In this document: positions 1 through 7,853 of the stretch, piece by piece | Numbering within the stretch: position 1 is the stretch's first letter | How the letters are laid out: the number at the start of each line of letters is the position of its first letter | Source of the DNA: Limimaricola hongkongensis DSM 17492 | GTDB taxonomy: Bacteria > Pseudomonadota > Alphaproteobacteria > Rhodobacterales > Rhodobacteraceae | DNA: 64,000 bases | Assembly: GCF_000600975.2 (NCBI RefSeq) | Contig: NZ_KK088653.1 | Span: 496,501-560,500, forward strand | Direction of reading: 5' to 3' | Translations under genes and position numbers: made by a program | Notes under the pieces: generated by a model | What the model saw: the letters and a program-made list of their open reading frames with translations, nothing else | Database searches by the model: none | What the model was told of the DNA's origin: nothing

Positions 1-1014
1 AAGGAAGAGCCCGGTCTCGGGCTCAAGGTGCCGCTGATCCAGGAGGTCGTGACCTATGACGACCGGATCCTGTCGCTCGACACCGACACGATCGAGGTGA
101 CGCCGTCGGATGACCGCCGTCTCGTGGTCGACGCCTTCGCGCGCTACCGCATCTCCGACGTGGTGCAATTCCGTCAGGCCGTCGGCGTCGGCGGCGTGCG
201 CGCCGCCGAGGACCGGCTGTCGTCGATCCTCAACGCGCAGATCCGCGAGGTGCTCGGCGCCGATCAGGTGACCTCGGACACGATCCTCTCCTCGGATCGC
301 CGCGGCCTGATGAACCGGATCCGCGAACAGGCGCAGCGCTCGGCGCAGGGCCTCGGCATCGACGTGGTCGACGTGCGGCTCAAGCAGACCAACCTGCCGA
401 GCCAGAACCTCGACGCGACCTTCGCCCGGATGCGGGCCGAGCGCGAGCGCGAGGCCGCCGACGAGATCGCGCGCGGCAACGAGGCCGCGCAGCGGGTGCG
501 CGCGCTGGCCGACCGGACCGTGATCGAAACCATGTCGGAAGCCGAGCGCGAAGCGCAGGTGACCCGAGGCGAGGCCGACGCCGAGGCCAACGCGATCTTC
601 GCGAGCGCCTACAACGCCGACCCGGAGTTCTTTGACTTCTACCGCTCGCTTCAGGCCTATGAACGCGCGCTGCAGGGCTCGAACTCGCAGCTGGTTCTGA
701 CGCCCGACAGCGCCTTCTTCGATTACCTCTACAACGACGACCTGCCCGAGGGCGTGACCCCCGCCCCGGCGCGGGCGCGTGGGGCGTTCGACGGCGGCAT
801 CGAGGAAGAGCCCGGCTCGGGCGGGACCGGGGCCGGGGTGATCCGGCTCGACAGCCTGCAGGTCACCCAAGGCGAGGACGGCGCGGTCGTCTTCTCGACC
901 CAAGAGGGCGAGATCGACGCGCAGGCCGATGCCGACGCCGCCGCCGAAGGCCAGGCCGAAACGCTGCGGCCGCGGGTGATCCTGCCCGAAGACGATACGG
1001 CGACCGCGCAGTGA
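1..1014 (+). CDS. hflC: HflC, SPFH-domain protease modulator (5' end cut by window)
   Basis: The reading frame is open from base 1, so the true start lies upstream; 337 residues are visible. The opening residues (EEPGLGLKVPLIQ) match the early SPFH/band-7 domain of HflC. An Ala/Glu/Arg-rich coiled coil follows at about residues 140-190. The C-terminal tail is acidic and low in complexity. In this family HflC pairs with HflK as an inner-membrane, periplasm-facing complex that modulates the FtsH protease. The next gene overlaps the stop by 4 bases (GTGA), and a Do-family protease follows, so the context is membrane protein quality control. hflK would be expected just upstream, outside the window. 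Confidence 0.9.
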   Translation, partial: KEEPGLGLKVPLIQEVVTYDDRILSLDTDTIEVTPSDDRRLVVDAFARYRISDVVQFRQAVGVGGVRAAEDRLSSILNAQIREVLGADQVTSDTILSSDRRGLMNRIREQAQRSAQGLGIDVVDVRLKQTNLPSQNLDATFARMRAEREREAADEIARGNEAAQRVRALADRTVIETMSEAEREAQVTRGEADAEANAIFASAYNADPEFFDFYRSLQAYERALQGSNSQLVLTPDSAFFDYLYNDDLPEGVTPAPARARGAFDGGIEEEPGSGGTGAGVIRLDSLQVTQGEDGAVVFSTQEGEIDAQADADAAAEGQAETLRPRVILPEDDTATAQ

Positions 1015-1205
1015 CGCCGATCCTGCTGGGCCTCGGCCTGGTGCTCGTGGTGGAGGGGCTGGCCTGGGCGCTGGCCCCTTCTCTGATTCTGAGGATGCTC
1101 GAAACGCTGCGCGACATGCCGCCCGAGCAGCGCCGCGTGGCCGGGCTGGTGACGCTGGCGCTCGGGGTGGGGCTTTTGTGGATCGCGCGGCAGACCACGC
1201 TCTGA
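1011..1205 (+). CDS. DUF2065 small inner-membrane protein
   Basis: This 64-residue protein starts at a GTG that overlaps the hflC stop (GTGA), which implies translational coupling. It has two hydrophobic segments, at about residues 3-25 and 43-60, separated by a short charged stretch (ETLRDMPPEQRR). That is the shape and length of DUF2065 proteins, which are often found directly after hflKC. Its molecular role is not known. By position it probably works with or near the HflKC complex in the inner membrane. Confidence 0.85.
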   Translation: MTPILLGLGLVLVVEGLAWALAPSLILRMLETLRDMPPEQRRVAGLVTLALGVGLLWIARQTTL

Positions 1206-1262
1206 TGGCGCGCGCGCGAAGGTTTCAACCTTTCACACCGCTTTGACACGCCGCGACGGGGG

Positions 1263-1290
1263 CTTGAGTTGCCACGCCGCGATCTTAGGT
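1263..1290 (+). promoter_or_regulatory. RpoH (sigma-32)-like promoter for the Do-family protease
   Basis: CTTG at 1263-1266, a 17-base spacer, then CTTAGGT at 1284-1290. This fits the alphaproteobacterial heat-shock pattern CTTG-N17-CYTATNT at all but one defined position. It lies 72 bases ahead of the chosen start of a DegP/HtrA-type gene, a classic heat-shock target. The assignment is by pattern only. Confidence 0.45.
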
Positions 1291-1362
1291 TGATGGTCAG
1301 CCCCGACCGGAGCCGCGCTTCGCATCGCGCTCCGACGCACAGGACGAAACAGGAGTGTGCCC

Positions 1363-2883
1363 GTGAACGCCAAGACCAGATCGACGTCCCCCGTCACCCT
1401 CGTACGTGCCGTTTCGGTGCTGGCCCTGGGCGCGGCGCTGGGGCTGGGGCAGGTGGCCCCGCTTGCCGCGCAGGATACCGCCGTGACGCCCGAGGTCGAC
1501 GCGCCGACCACCGCCGATGCGCCCGATGCGACCCGTCCGCTCACCTTTGCCGATCTGGCCGAGCAGGTCAGCCCGGCGGTGGTCAACATCACCACCTCGA
1601 CCATGGTCTCGGCGCCTGCCGGTCCGCAGGGCATGGTGCCCGAAGGCTCGCCCTTCGAGGAGTTCTTCCGCGATTTCCAAAATCGCGGCGACGACGCGCC
1701 GCGCCGCTCCTCGGCGCTCGGGTCGGGCTTCGTGATTTCGGATGATGGCTATGTGGTCACCAACAACCACGTCATCGACGGCGCCGACGAGATCAATATC
1801 GAGTTCTTCTCGGGCAAGACGCTGGTGGCCGAGGTGGTGGGCACCGATGCCTCCACGGATATCGCGCTTTTGAAGGTCGAGGCCGAGGATCTGCCGCATG
1901 TCGAATTCGGCGACAGCACCGCCGAGGGCGCGCGCGTCGGCGACTGGGTGATGGCGATGGGCAACCCGCTGGGCCAGGGATTTTCGGTTTCGGCCGGTAT
2001 CGTCTCGGCCCGTGGACGGGCGCTGTCGGGCACCTATGACGACTACATCCAGACCGACGCCGCGATCAATCGCGGCAATTCGGGCGGCCCGCTGTTCAAC
2101 ATGTCGGGCGAGGTGATCGGCGTGAACACCGCGATCCTGTCGCCCAATGGCGGCTCGATCGGCATCGGTTTCGCCATGTCCTCGGACGTGGTGACCGAGG
2201 TGGTCGCGCAGCTTCAGGAATTCGGCGAAACCCGCCGTGGCTGGCTCGGCGTGCGGATCCAGGACGTGACCCCGGACATGGTCGAGGCGATCGAGGGGCT
2301 CGACGGGACTCGTGGCGCGCTGGTCACCGATGTGCCCGAAGGCCCGGCGATGGAAGCCGGCATGGAAGCGGGCGACGTGATCCTGAGCTTTGACGGCAGG
2401 GCGGTTCCCGACACCCGCGAGCTGGTGCGCATGGTCGGCCGCGCCCCGGTCGGCGAAGAGGTCCCGGTCGAGGTGCTGCGCGAGGGCGAGATGGTCGAGC
2501 TTGCTGTGAAGCTTGGCCGCCGCGAAGAGGCCGAGAGCGCCGTGCCCGCTTCGGCCCAAGGGTCGGGTGACGGCGCCGAGACCGAGATGTTCGGCCTGTC
2601 GCTGTCGGAGATGACGCCGGAGCTGCGCGAGCAGCTGGAGCTGCCCGAAGACGCCGAAGGCCTCGTCGTGACGGATGTGGACCCGGCCTCGGACGCCGCC
2701 GAAAAGGGGCTCGCCGCCGGTGACGTGATCACCGAAGCCGGGCAGCAGCCGGTTGCCTCCGTGGCCGATTTCGACTCCCGCATCGAGGCCGCACGCGAGG
2801 CCGGGCGCAAATCCCTGCTGCTGCTGGTGCGCCGCGCGGGCGATCCGCGCTTCGTGGCGCTGGGGCTCGAAGAGGCGGAGTGA
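1363..2883 (+). CDS. Do-family (DegP/HtrA) periplasmic serine endopeptidase
   Basis: A 506-residue periplasmic protease/chaperone for misfolded envelope proteins. A signal peptide covers about residues 1-36, ending near PLAAQD. The trypsin-like domain carries the triad His136 (TNNHVID), Asp166 (STDIALLKV) and Ser240 (GNSGGPLF). Two PDZ domains follow at about 285-375 and 410-500, the usual full-length Do architecture. I chose the GTG at 1363 over the one at 1357 because AGGAG sits 7 bases ahead of it but only one base ahead of the other. An RpoH-like promoter lies upstream and a strong terminator follows. DegP, DegQ and MucD paralogues cannot be told apart here. Confidence 0.92.
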   Translation: MNAKTRSTSPVTLVRAVSVLALGAALGLGQVAPLAAQDTAVTPEVDAPTTADAPDATRPLTFADLAEQVSPAVVNITTSTMVSAPAGPQGMVPEGSPFEEFFRDFQNRGDDAPRRSSALGSGFVISDDGYVVTNNHVIDGADEINIEFFSGKTLVAEVVGTDASTDIALLKVEAEDLPHVEFGDSTAEGARVGDWVMAMGNPLGQGFSVSAGIVSARGRALSGTYDDYIQTDAAINRGNSGGPLFNMSGEVIGVNTAILSPNGGSIGIGFAMSSDVVTEVVAQLQEFGETRRGWLGVRIQDVTPDMVEAIEGLDGTRGALVTDVPEGPAMEAGMEAGDVILSFDGRAVPDTRELVRMVGRAPVGEEVPVEVLREGEMVELAVKLGRREEAESAVPASAQGSGDGAETEMFGLSLSEMTPELREQLELPEDAEGLVVTDVDPASDAAEKGLAAGDVITEAGQQPVASVADFDSRIEAAREAGRKSLLLLVRRAGDPRFVALGLEEAE

Positions 2884-2905
2884 TCCGCTGCGCAGAACCG
2901 GAACG

Positions 2906-2929
2906 GGGCGCCTTCGGGCGCCCTTTTTT
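2906..2929 (+). terminator. Rho-independent terminator after the Do protease
   Basis: A perfect 7-bp stem, GGGCGCC / GGCGCCC, closed by a TTCG tetraloop (2913-2916) and followed by six T residues. It lies 23 bases after the protease stop and just ahead of the convergent lipoprotein gene. Confidence 0.9.
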
Positions 2930-2934
2930 GTGGC

Positions 2935-3420
2935 TCAGCGGCGGTTCATGAGGTCGAGCTGCGCGGGCGTCAGCGCCGTGATCCCGAGCCGCTGGGCCGA
3001 GGCCAGCGACAGCACCGGGCTGTCGGGGCCGCCGCTGCTGCGCTGGAAGGTCTGCACCGCGTCGAGCGTAACGGTGTCGAGCTGGCCCGTCACCGGGCCG
3101 GGGTGAAAGCCGCGCGTCACCAACGCGCGTTGCAGCGTTTCGACGAAGGCGGGGGTGAATGCGGGCGGGCAGAGCGTTTCGAACAGCACCGCGCGCCGTT
3201 CGCGCAGGATGCTCTGGCGGGTCACGCTGCGATACCGCGCGGGGCCCTCGCCCGGCTCGCGCACCTGTTCGCGCACCGTCTCTATCACCGCCGGGGTGAT
3301 GTCGCGGCCATAACAGCGTCCGTCCGGCCCGGTTTCGATCCGCGCCGCCATGAAGGCGGGCAGGTCGGGCGGCGCGGCCATGCAGGCGGCGAGCGGCAGG
3401 ACGAGGAGCAGGCGGAACAT
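2935..3420 (-). CDS. Small lipoprotein with peptidoglycan-binding-like C-terminal region
   Basis: 161 residues. The N-terminus is a lipoprotein signal with the lipobox LAAC, giving a lipidated Cys at residue 13. The C-terminal half (about 90-150) has the pattern of a short peptidoglycan-binding repeat: 'LQRALVTRGFHPGPVTGQLD' followed by 'TVTLDAVQTFQR'. It is probably anchored in the outer membrane and touches the cell wall. Several cysteines in the middle (CYGRD, LCPPAF) could form a disulfide. It is convergent with the Do protease and appears to be transcribed alone. The exact function is unknown. Confidence 0.75.
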   Translation of the reverse strand: MFRLLLVLPLAACMAAPPDLPAFMAARIETGPDGRCYGRDITPAVIETVREQVREPGEGPARYRSVTRQSILRERRAVLFETLCPPAFTPAFVETLQRALVTRGFHPGPVTGQLDTVTLDAVQTFQRSSGGPDSPVLSLASAQRLGITALTPAQLDLMNRR

Positions 3421-3577
3421 CGGTCACCGAAGGATCGTTACCGGGCAGAGACTAGACCGCCGGGCCGCGCGCCGAAAGCGGTGCGGCATCGCCGGGCGGG
3501 GGCGTGGCCCGCGCGCCGCAACACAACCGCCTGCGCCCCGCGCCGTGGCACTGGCGGGCAGGCCGCGGCTCGCCTAG

Positions 3578-3934
<357 letters not shown>

Positions 3935-4031
3935 TACGGCTGGCCCTGATTCTCGCGGCGCCTGCCGGGCTGGCGGCCCGATTTGAAGGCGGCAGGCTTC
4001 AAGCGCGCGACATCGGGACGCCGGGGACCGG

Positions 4032-4055
4032 GCGCCGGGGGCTTCGGCCCGGCGC
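4032..4055. terminator. GC-rich hairpin between convergent ferredoxin and cobS
   Basis: GCGCCGGG (4032-4039) pairs perfectly with CCCGGCGC (4048-4055) around an 8-base loop. It lies between two convergent genes, where a transcript end is expected, but no T-run follows on either strand. Function as a terminator is only a guess. Confidence 0.3.
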
Positions 4056-4071
4056 TCGGCTGCGCGGAGGG

Positions 4072-4782
4072 CTAGACCAGCGCCGCCAGCACCAAAAGCG
4101 CGGCCATTTCCGCCATTTGCTGCGTGCCGCCGAGAATGTCGCCGGTCTGCCCGCCGATCTTGGCGCGGGCGATGCAGGTGCCGCACAGGGCGGCGAGCGC
4201 CACCGCCGGGAGCAGCAGCAGCAGGCTCCAGCCCGCCAGTGGCAGGGCGATGAGCGTCGCGACGCCACCGGCCAGCGCCGCCGCCCGCCCCGAGGGCCGC
4301 CCGGCGAGCCGTGCCAGCCCGTCCTCGCGCGCATGCGGCAACCGCGCCATCGGCCAGACCATCGCGGCCCGGCTCAGCACCGCCGCGATCACCAGCGCCA
4401 CCGGCCCGCCCACGGCCAGCGCCGACCAGCGGATCAGCAGCGTCGCGCCGATCGCCAGCACGCCGTAGCTGCCGACCCGGCTATCGCGCATGATCTCGAG
4501 CCGGCCGGCGCGCTCGAACCCGCCCCACAGCCCGTCGGCGCAATCGGCGAGCCCGTCCTCGTGCAGCCCACCGGTGATCAGGATCTGCGCAAACAGCGCC
4601 ACCGCCGCCGCCGGGCCGGAGGGCAGGCCCAGCGCCAGCGCGGCCCAGAAGACGAACCCCGCGATGATCCCCACCGCGAGACCGGCGAGCGGAAAGGCCC
4701 AGACGCCCTCCGGCAGCACCGGGGCCGGGCGGACGGGCAGGCGGGTCAGCAGCCCGAAGGCCGCGCGAATGGGCAGGAGCAT
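4072..4782 (-). CDS. cobS: Adenosylcobinamide-GDP ribazoletransferase (cobalamin synthase)
   Basis: 236 residues, several membrane segments. CobS joins adenosylcobinamide-GDP to alpha-ribazole (or its phosphate), the last assembly step of cobalamin. The family signatures are visible: [17 protein letters not shown] near residues 71-87, the site of acidic metal ligands, followed by [14 protein letters not shown]. It is divergent from cobT with 70 bases between the starts, so the two lower-ligand genes probably share a promoter region. That gap seems too short for a cobalamin riboswitch plus promoter, and I saw no B12-box. Confidence 0.93.
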   Translation of the reverse strand: MLLPIRAAFGLLTRLPVRPAPVLPEGVWAFPLAGLAVGIIAGFVFWAALALGLPSGPAAAVALFAQILITGGLHEDGLADCADGLWGGFERAGRLEIMRDSRVGSYGVLAIGATLLIRWSALAVGGPVALVIAAVLSRAAMVWPMARLPHAREDGLARLAGRPSGRAAALAGGVATLIALPLAGWSLLLLLPAVALAALCGTCIARAKIGGQTGDILGGTQQMAEMAALLVLAALV

Positions 4783-4852
4783 CAGGGCCTCTTTTCAAAG
4801 CGTGTCTCCTACGGTTAGGCAGGCAAGGCCCGCGATGCAACGAGGACCCCAC

Positions 4853-5866
4853 ATGACCATCCCCTTCGACGATCTTGCGGGCTTGCGCGCCGTTCTCTCC
4901 GACCTGCCCGGCCCCGACCGCGCCGCGGCGGAAAAAGCCCAGTCCCGCAACGCCCAGCTGACCAAGCCCGCGGGCTCGCTGGGGCGGCTCGAAGAGCTGG
5001 CCACCTGGTATGCGGGCTGGCGCGGCACGGCGCGGCCCGTGCTCGCAAGGCCGCAGGTGGCGATCTTCGCGGCCAATCACGGCGTCGTGGCGCGGGGCGT
5101 GTCCGCGTTTCCGGCAGCGGTGACGGCGCAGATGGTCGGCAATTTCGAAGCCGGTGGCGCGGCGGTGAACCAGCTGGCGCAGACGTTCGGCGCGAGGCTG
5201 ACCGTGCATGCGCTCGATCTCGACCGGCCCACGCGCGATTTCGTCGACACCGCCGCGATGAGCGAGGCCGAGCTCGTCGCCGCGATGGCGGCGGGCTGGG
5301 CGGCGGTCGACCCCGAGGCCGACCTGCTGGTGGCGGGCGAAATGGGCATCGGCAACACCTGCTCGGCCTCGGCCATCGCGCTGGCGCTCGAAGGGGGAGA
5401 GGCGCAGGACTGGACCGGTCGCGGCACCGGGGTCGATGACGCCGGTCTCGCGCGCAAGGCCGAGGCCGTGGCCCAAGGTATCGCCCGGATCGAAGGCACG
5501 CGCGATCCGCTCGAGGTGCTGCGTCAGCTTGGCGGGCGCGAGATCGCGGCGATGGCGGGCGCTGTTCTCGCGGCGCGCCGGCACCGTATCCCGGTCATCC
5601 TCGACGGGTTCATCTGCTGCGCGGCGGCGCTGGTGCTGCACCGCGCGGCGCCCGGCGCGCTCGATCACGCCGTGGCCGGGCATCAGGGCGCCGAGGGCGG
5701 CCATGCGCGCCTGCTCGAACGGCTGGGCAAGGCGCCGCTGCTGTCGCTCGGGCTTCGGCTTGGCGAGGGCTCGGGCGGGGTGCTGGCGATCGGCGTGCTC
5801 AGGGGCGCGCTGGCCTGCCATTCGGGCATGGCGACCTTTGCCGAAGCCGGGGTCAGCGACGGCTGA
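4853..5866 (+). CDS. cobT: Nicotinate-nucleotide--dimethylbenzimidazole phosphoribosyltransferase
   Basis: 337 residues, normal length. CobT activates 5,6-dimethylbenzimidazole with nicotinate mononucleotide to give alpha-ribazole phosphate, the substrate CobS uses. Recognisable blocks are the N-terminal [15 protein letters not shown] (about residues 38-52), [26 protein letters not shown], and the C-terminal [16 protein letters not shown] region with the catalytic-side acidic residue. The start at 4853 gives the usual N-terminus and removes a long non-homologous extension. It is divergent from cobS and ends 4 bases short of the convergent antiporter gene. Confidence 0.95.
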   Translation: MTIPFDDLAGLRAVLSDLPGPDRAAAEKAQSRNAQLTKPAGSLGRLEELATWYAGWRGTARPVLARPQVAIFAANHGVVARGVSAFPAAVTAQMVGNFEAGGAAVNQLAQTFGARLTVHALDLDRPTRDFVDTAAMSEAELVAAMAAGWAAVDPEADLLVAGEMGIGNTCSASAIALALEGGEAQDWTGRGTGVDDAGLARKAEAVAQGIARIEGTRDPLEVLRQLGGREIAAMAGAVLAARRHRIPVILDGFICCAAALVLHRAAPGALDHAVAGHQGAEGGHARLLERLGKAPLLSLGLRLGEGSGGVLAIGVLRGALACHSGMATFAEAGVSDG

Positions 5867-5870
5867 CCCC

Positions 5871-7796
5871 TCAGCCGCGATCCTTGCTGCGGTAGCCCAC
5901 CTCGCTCTCGGCGGCCTCGGCCTCGTCGGGGTCGCCCTGCGGGTGCAGCCGCTCAAGGATCGTGGTTTCGAGATCCTTGTTCAGCTCGCGCGCGCGGGCC
6001 ACGTATTCGGGGTTCTGCGACACCGGCACGCCGGGCTTCCAAAGCTGCGCCAGCTCGCGCACCACCGCCCGGTCGCTGTGGTAATAGGCCATCTCGACCT
6101 CCGAGGCCTCGAACTTCGACAGGCCCATGTTCTCCAGCACGTAGCGCCCGGCGCGCAGGCTCGAATCGAACAGCTCGCGCACGATGTCGTTCGCCCCCGC
6201 CTGGAACAGCTGGTAGACATGCTCGCGGTCATAGGCGCGCGCCACGATGTGCAGGTCGGGCCGCTGTGCGCGGGCATGGCGCACCAGCTTGAGCGCGGCG
6301 TTGCGGTCGTCGAGCGCGACCACCAGCACCTTGGCCGTCTCCAGCCCCGCGGCATGCAGGATGTCGGGCCGGGTCGGATCGCCGAAGAATCCCGAAAAGC
6401 CGAAACGGCGCATGGTTTCGACCATCTCCATGTCGTGGTCGAGCACGACGGTGTCGAGACCCGCGCCTTGGACGAGACGGCTCACCACCTGGCCGAAACG
6501 GCCGATTCCGGCGATGATGATCGGCGCCTGGTGATCGATCTCGTCGGGGTCGGGATCGGGCGCTTTTTCGGCGCGCTTCACGAGCTGTTCGTAGAGGATG
6601 AACAGCAGCGGCGTCACCAGCATCGACAGCGCGATCACGAGGCGGATCATCTCGGCATCGCCCTGCGCCAGCACGCCCTGCTGCAGCGAGAAGGACGACA
6701 GCACGAAGCCGAATTCGCCCGCCTGCGCCAGCGCCAGCGTGAACAGCCAGCGGTCGCGGGTGTGCATCTTGGCCAGCCGCGCGAGCAAGTAGAGCACGCC
6801 GCCCTTGATGACGATCACCCCGAGCGTCAGCGCCACGATCTGCAACGGGCTGCGCAACAGCACGCCGAAATCGATGCCCGCGCCCACGGTGATGAAGAAC
6901 AGCCCCAGCAAAAGCCCCTTGAAGGGTTCGAGGTCGCTCTCCAGCTCGTGTCGGAATTCGGAGTTGGCGAGCACCACGCCCGCCAGAAAGGTGCCGAGCG
7001 CGGGCGACAGGCCCACGAGCTCCATCAGCACCGCGATCGAGACCACCATCAGCAGGCCGAGCGCGGTGTAAAGCTCGCGCAGCCGCGCATGGTGGATGTA
7101 GCGAAACACCGGCCGCGTCAGGTAGATGCCCGCCAGCACCACCACCGCCACCGCGCCCAGCGTCACCAGCGTGACGGCCCAGCCGGGCAGGTTCTCGATC
7201 AGGGTGCGCGCGGCCTCGACCTCGCGGGCGCCGGGGGCGTCGGGATTGGCCGGGGCCTCATGCGCGGAACCGCCGCCATGCCCCGACACCGCCAGAAGCG
7301 GCAGCAGCGCCAGCATCGGGATCACCGCGATGTCCTGCGTCAGCAGCACCGAAAACACCGAGCGCCCGCCTTGGGTCTGCATCAGCCCCTTTTCCGACAG
7401 GGTCTGCAGCACGATGGCGGTCGAGGACAGCGCAAAGATCAACCCGGTGGCCAGCGCCACCCGCGGATCGAGCCCGAGCAGGCTTCCGGCGCCGAAGATC
7501 AGGCCGGTGGTCAGCACGACCTGCACGCCGCCCAGCCCGATCAATCGTTGTCGCATGTTCCAAAGCGCGCGCGGCTCCAGTTCGAGACCGATCAGGAACA
7601 GCATCATCACCACGCCGAACTCGGCGAAATGCTGAAGATCCTCGGTCTCCGAACCGACCAGCCCGGTGGCGGGCCCGATGATGATCCCGGCGGCGAGATA
7701 GCCCAGAACCGAACCGAGCCCGAGACGGGCGGCGAGCGGCACCGCGATCACCGCGGCGCCGAGATAGATCGTGGCTTGTAAAAGAAATCCCTGCAT
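5871..7796 (-). CDS. Kef-type monovalent cation/proton antiporter with RCK domain
   Basis: 641 residues. The N-terminal portion (about 1-385) is a CPA2 membrane domain of about a dozen hydrophobic segments, with an Ala/Pro/Gly-rich periplasmic or cytoplasmic loop near 175-200. A TrkA-N (RCK) domain follows at about 400-520, with the Rossmann motif GIGRFGQVV. The charged C-terminal tail may regulate gating. This is the layout of KefB/KefC/YbaL proteins, which export K+ under glutathione-adduct or pH control. No KefF/KefG partner is adjacent, so electrophile gating by glutathione cannot be claimed. The gene stands alone on the minus strand. Confidence 0.9.
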   Translation of the reverse strand: MQGFLLQATIYLGAAVIAVPLAARLGLGSVLGYLAAGIIIGPATGLVGSETEDLQHFAEFGVVMMLFLIGLELEPRALWNMRQRLIGLGGVQVVLTTGLIFGAGSLLGLDPRVALATGLIFALSSTAIVLQTLSEKGLMQTQGGRSVFSVLLTQDIAVIPMLALLPLLAVSGHGGGSAHEAPANPDAPGAREVEAARTLIENLPGWAVTLVTLGAVAVVVLAGIYLTRPVFRYIHHARLRELYTALGLLMVVSIAVLMELVGLSPALGTFLAGVVLANSEFRHELESDLEPFKGLLLGLFFITVGAGIDFGVLLRSPLQIVALTLGVIVIKGGVLYLLARLAKMHTRDRWLFTLALAQAGEFGFVLSSFSLQQGVLAQGDAEMIRLVIALSMLVTPLLFILYEQLVKRAEKAPDPDPDEIDHQAPIIIAGIGRFGQVVSRLVQGAGLDTVVLDHDMEMVETMRRFGFSGFFGDPTRPDILHAAGLETAKVLVVALDDRNAALKLVRHARAQRPDLHIVARAYDREHVYQLFQAGANDIVRELFDSSLRAGRYVLENMGLSKFEASEVEMAYYHSDRAVVRELAQLWKPGVPVSQNPEYVARARELNKDLETTILERLHPQGDPDEAEAAESEVGYRSKDRG

Positions 7797-7853
7797 GTCT
7801 CAGCTATCGCCTCTGGTCGCGGCAAAGGCAACGCGGCGATGGGGACAACCGGT

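Noticed and set aside
4783-4852. Cobalamin riboswitch between cobS and cobT
   Set aside because: Only 70 bases separate the two start codons and no B12-box-like element or long structured leader fits.
5436-7781. Plus-strand frame running from cobT across the antiporter gene
   Set aside because: It reads cobT in the wrong frame and then the antisense of an intact antiporter; no motif supports it.
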